The notes beneath the pieces were generated by a model. That model saw only the letters and a program-made list of their open reading frames with translations, was not told where the DNA came from and made no database searches. 33,596 nt of DNA from Treponema sp. (GTDB lineage Bacteria > Spirochaetota > Spirochaetia > Treponematales > Breznakiellaceae), in contig JAISCC010000119.1 of assembly GCA_031265845.1 (NCBI GenBank), positions 1 through 33,596 of the forward strand, in the 5' to 3' direction. This document shows positions 30,957 through 33,596 of this stretch, one piece after another. The position numbers and the translations under genes are program-made. Positions within the stretch are counted from its first letter, which is position 1, and each line of letters starts with the position of its first letter.

Positions 30957-31170
30957 CTTTTTATAAAAATAAGCCCATTGTAGGTTTCATCATCCGGCTT
31001 TGTTTTCATGGTTTCTTTGTCATTGCGCCCCTGAAAAAACTCATGGATGTCGTAAAAGGAGGCGTTGGAGGAAACCGCTCATAAAATTTGACTCAAACCT
31101 TTTTTGCGCGTCAATTAATTTTTCGACGAACAGTATCCAGTGGTTTACGCCGCCAGTTGATTATATTCTG
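30957..31170 (-). pseudogene. Decayed second copy of the DNA methyltransferase 3' end
   Basis: On the minus strand one frame reads GVNHWILFVEKLIDAQKRFE then SNFMSGF. Another frame continues with NASFYDIHEFFQGRNDKETM and KTKPDDETYNGLI. These match GINHWTPFTEKEVDAQEKFE and NASFYDIREFFQGRNDKGTM of the intact methyltransferase downstream at 31989-33596. Between SGF and NASF about 125 bp present in the intact copy are deleted, which also shifts the frame, and the last 30 or so residues are lost. It is a broken paralogue fragment. Confidence 0.85.
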
Positions 31171-31256
31171 TTTTGTCGCCAAACAAAACGCCAATCGTTA
31201 TTATAAAGCGGGAACCGCCGCCTCATATTTGATTTATACATATCCATACGCCTTGT

Positions 31257-31427
31257 ATGGCTGCATATTTTTACTCCAAAGATGATTTTACTATTTTTTA
31301 CTATATAGCGCATGAGGATAATTCTCAAGTGGTCGCATTGAAAAACCGAATAAACATACTGCCAAAGAGTGGCGGGTTTATACTAAAATATCACTTTACC
31401 GCACTATACGCATACCAACAGTTTTAA
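31257..31427 (+). CDS. Short hypothetical ORF
   Basis: A 56-codon frame from ATG 31257: MAAYFYSKDDFTIFYYIAHE, DNSQVVALKNRINILPKSGG, ending QQF. Its composition looks like protein rather than noise (charged and aromatic residues in balance), but there is no clear ribosome site, I recognise no family, and it may be a fragment of a larger decayed gene. Confidence 0.25.
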   Translation: MAAYFYSKDDFTIFYYIAHEDNSQVVALKNRINILPKSGGFILKYHFTALYAYQQF

Positions 31428-31439
31428 TTGGAACAAATA

Positions 31440-31786
31440 TTATGATGTGATTAAGAGTCTAATCAAAAATTTTCCGTCAAAAAATACATTTACATCACGG
31501 AAAGAGACCATTATTTTACCGCTTTTTTTATCAAAAAAATCAAAATAGGCGAATCTGTCGTTAGATATACTATCAATAGATTCAGATAATTTGAGGAACA
31601 AACCAGCGGGTAGGTATCGCTCGCAATTGGTCCGAAAGGGACTAATACCGTTGCACCCTGTTTGCATATACTGATCCGCCTGAAAAATGTCACTAATCCG
31701 ATAACTTGCGCATTATCGGCATTGTCTCCGATTCGCATAAAACAATTATTTCTTTTTGCGATTATTCTTCGTGATTCGATCATCAT
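31440..31786 (-). pseudogene. Unrecognised frameshifted coding remnant
   Basis: Two overlapping minus-strand frames look like pieces of one protein. Frame one, from 31786, starts MMIESRRIIAKRNNCFMRIG. Frame two, ending at 31440, has FLKLSESIDSISNDRFAYFD and FFDKKSGKIMVSFRDVNVFF. A frameshift in the region 31560-31667 would join them. I do not recognise the family. Its position between the methyltransferase copies makes a restriction-related origin possible, but nothing in the sequence shows it. Confidence 0.3.
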
Positions 31787-31988
31787 ACAAATCTTCTGGT
31801 TTCTATTTGTTTTCTTTGGATGCTATAGATTAATCATATAGACTGTTATAGTCAATCCATAAATAACCAGCAACTATACTGATATGTCTTGCAGTTTAAA
31901 AATAAATGACGCCTTCATTATATTCAGATTCTTTCAAATTGATCCAAAATCCAAGTATTAAATATTCGAGTCTATTTACCCTCTAATA

Positions 31989-33596
31989 TTATTCCTTCAA
32001 AAAGCCATATTCATACACCTTGGGCTGTATCTTCTTCGTCAGAATCGCCAGTTTTTCCCGCAACGTCCCGATAAGTTCATTGTAGGTCTCATCATCCGAC
32101 TTTGTTTTCATGGTTCCTTTGTCGTTGCGCCCCTGAAAAAACTCCCGAATGTCATAAAAAGAGGCGTTGACGGAAGCGGTTTTATTGTCCTTGGTTTTTG
32201 CGTGGTAGTATTTCCATAGTTCCCGCCCCGCGTCAAGAACCGCCTGCGCCTCCGCACTCAAAGTTTTGCCTTTGAGGAATCCGCTCATAAAGTTTGATTC
32301 AAACTTTTCCTGAGCGTCTACTTCTTTCTCGGTGAAGGGCGTCCAGTGGTTGATACCATACTGTGATAAAATACTGTTCTTACTATGAAACAATGTGTAA
32401 ATCAAACACTCATTCTGAAAACCAGTATTCGTTTTGTATTCATCATTTGGAGAAAGAAACTGATCGTTATGATTTATCCAAGTATGCTCAAAACAATGAC
32501 GGACAAAAAAGTATATCGAACATTCCAATAGATTTGTTTTATTTATCCAAATACCGCGAGGATTGGGCAGAAGTTCTTTTCTATTGATAATATATACAAT
32601 GTTGTTATGTTGAAAGTCATTGCCGTTTATTCCATCCATATATCCAATAGACTCATTATCTTCTGCTTTATATTTGCTAATCCATGTATTGATAAATTGC
32701 CCCTTGGTATAAGCGCAGAACATCTTATTTCCAAGCTGATTATTGGCAGCATCAAATACATCAGCAATAATATTTTCAAAACCGTCCCTCTTATCTGTGT
32801 CCCAAATCTTGAAGCCAATAGGGAATTGTCCAAAAACATTATCAAAAGTATTGGCGGGGACAATAAAACATTTTGCAAGTTCCGCCTTGAAAAGGCTACG
32901 AAACTTATCAAAAGCGGCGCCATTTAATGCTTTTAATGTTGAGAATTCCCCTATCTTACAGCCTGAAATTTCATAATAGATACGCGCAAGGAATAATGCA
33001 AACATCTCGCGTCCGGCAGTTCCCAAATGATATATGTATTTATCATGCGTTTTTGACTGATTAACCCCGGCTTTCCTTCCTCGCATTTCCGTGTCGCCAA
33101 GGCTTGAAACCTCCGCATACGGCGGATTGATGTAAACAATCAACTTCTTGCGCCTTTCCGGGTCATTAATGATATTTCTCAATCCTTCCGGCAGCTTGTC
33201 AAAGCTGTCGTTCAGGAAATCAAACTGAAAGATATGGGCGGGAAGCAGATCGAGGTTTTCGTCAATGTCGATAAGACTATGCATTGTCTCCACATTCCCC
33301 TGGTCAATATCCGACGCCCATACATTGTATTTATTGGAAAGCCCCGCAAGCAGGTTCCCTGTTCCCGCCGCGCAGTCCCACACAATATACTCTTCCTGCC
33401 AATTCCCGCCGAAAACCCGCGCTAAATACTCTTTCGATTTATCCGCCCAGATTTTCGGCGTAAAGAACGAACCTCTTACTTCGCGGATATTCTGCGGCAC
33501 AAGCAGATCGCGGCGGTCTATGATAAACTGCTGAAAAACCGGCGCGGGCGGACGCTCGTATTTGTTCCAAAAACGGCTGTACGCCTCTCCATTATC
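31989..33596 (-). CDS. N6-adenine DNA methyltransferase, cut by window edge
   Basis: The 5' end lies beyond the window; 535 residues are visible, beginning DNGEAYSRFWNKYE. Motifs of a class I SAM-dependent adenine methyltransferase are clear: SFFTPKIWADK (motif X-like), VWDCAAGTGNLLAGL (motif I, SAM binding), VWASDIDQGNV (motif II) and VYINPPYAE (motif IV, catalytic NPPY). The order X-I-IV followed by a long C-terminal region fits Eco57I-like modification enzymes. The C-terminal half (from about residue 240) should contain target recognition. Its DNA (about 32340-32960) is much richer in A+T than the flanks, suggesting an exchanged recognition domain. No nuclease domain is seen in the visible part. 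Confidence 0.82.
   Translation of the reverse strand, partial: DNGEAYSRFWNKYERPPAPVFQQFIIDRRDLLVPQNIREVRGSFFTPKIWADKSKEYLARVFGGNWQEEYIVWDCAAGTGNLLAGLSNKYNVWASDIDQGNVETMHSLIDIDENLDLLPAHIFQFDFLNDSFDKLPEGLRNIINDPERRKKLIVYINPPYAEVSSLGDTEMRGRKAGVNQSKTHDKYIYHLGTAGREMFALFLARIYYEISGCKIGEFSTLKALNGAAFDKFRSLFKAELAKCFIVPANTFDNVFGQFPIGFKIWDTDKRDGFENIIADVFDAANNQLGNKMFCAYTKGQFINTWISKYKAEDNESIGYMDGINGNDFQHNNIVYIINRKELLPNPRGIWINKTNLLECSIYFFVRHCFEHTWINHNDQFLSPNDEYKTNTGFQNECLIYTLFHSKNSILSQYGINHWTPFTEKEVDAQEKFESNFMSGFLKGKTLSAEAQAVLDAGRELWKYYHAKTKDNKTASVNASFYDIREFFQGRNDKGTMKTKSDDETYNELIGTLREKLAILTKKIQPKVYEYGFLKE

Overview
The window looks like part of a strictly anaerobic spirochaete chromosome, most likely a Treponema-like gut treponeme. 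The evidence is a long minus-strand motility operon in the spirochaetal gene order (flbB, fliK-like, flgD, flgE, flbD, motA, motB, fliL, fliM, fliY, fliO, fliP, fliQ, fliR), a FlgE with the Lys165/Cys178 pair used for spirochaetal hook crosslinking, and a PerR-rubrerythrin pair typical of anaerobes. The species assignment is inference. I saw no rRNA or tRNA genes and no CRISPR array.

Layout. Positions 1-1040 are a graveyard of three broken genes: an IS30 transposase with a nonsense codon and a 15-bp homopolymer, another transposase N-terminus, and a DNA methyltransferase C-terminus. From 1046 to 5069 a minus-strand operon runs lepB - ftsI-type PBP - DUF115/Maf protein, tying protein export, septal peptidoglycan synthesis and a motility-accessory glycosyltransferase-like protein together. 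Divergent from it, 5115-10055 is a compact plus-strand run: LysM/M23 envelope peptidase, TPR lipoprotein or periplasmic protein, AI-2E-type permease, ACT-domain protein and its usual partner UPF0210/PFL-like protein.

The accessory block 10100-14040 contains almost only decayed genes. It holds an AAA ATPase stub, an ISAzo13 transposase kept open after two large internal deletions, and a set of small unrelated minus-strand genes (PIN toxin, VOC/glyoxalase, Cdd1, flavodoxin). Two related, partly self-complementary elements of about 130-180 bp separate these small genes. That architecture resembles an integron-type cassette array and is the most interesting structure here. A degraded IS4/Tn5-type element and an IS200/IS605 tnpA tail follow, exactly where flhB would be expected after fliR.

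The motility operon (14142-25704) encodes the export gate (FliP, FliQ, FliR, FliO), the C-ring/switch (FliM, FliY), the stator (MotA, MotB, FliL), the hook (FlgE, FlgD, FliK-like length control, FlbD) and the periplasmic collar protein FlbB. It starts from a clear sigma-70 promoter at about 25780 and has an AT-rich internal gap with a possible second promoter before fliM. Upstream are rubrerythrin and a PerR-like Fur protein with a palindromic operator candidate between them.

On the plus strand from 27223 come a TPR protein, a YmdB-family protein whose metal-site residues are largely replaced, an RseC-like membrane protein, an Hsp20 with a long leader, a DRTGG protein and 5-formyltetrahydrofolate cyclo-ligase. 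The right edge (30950-33596) is a DNA-modification locus: a complete-to-the-edge N6-adenine methyltransferase, a decayed second copy of its 3' end, and two unrecognised remnants between them.
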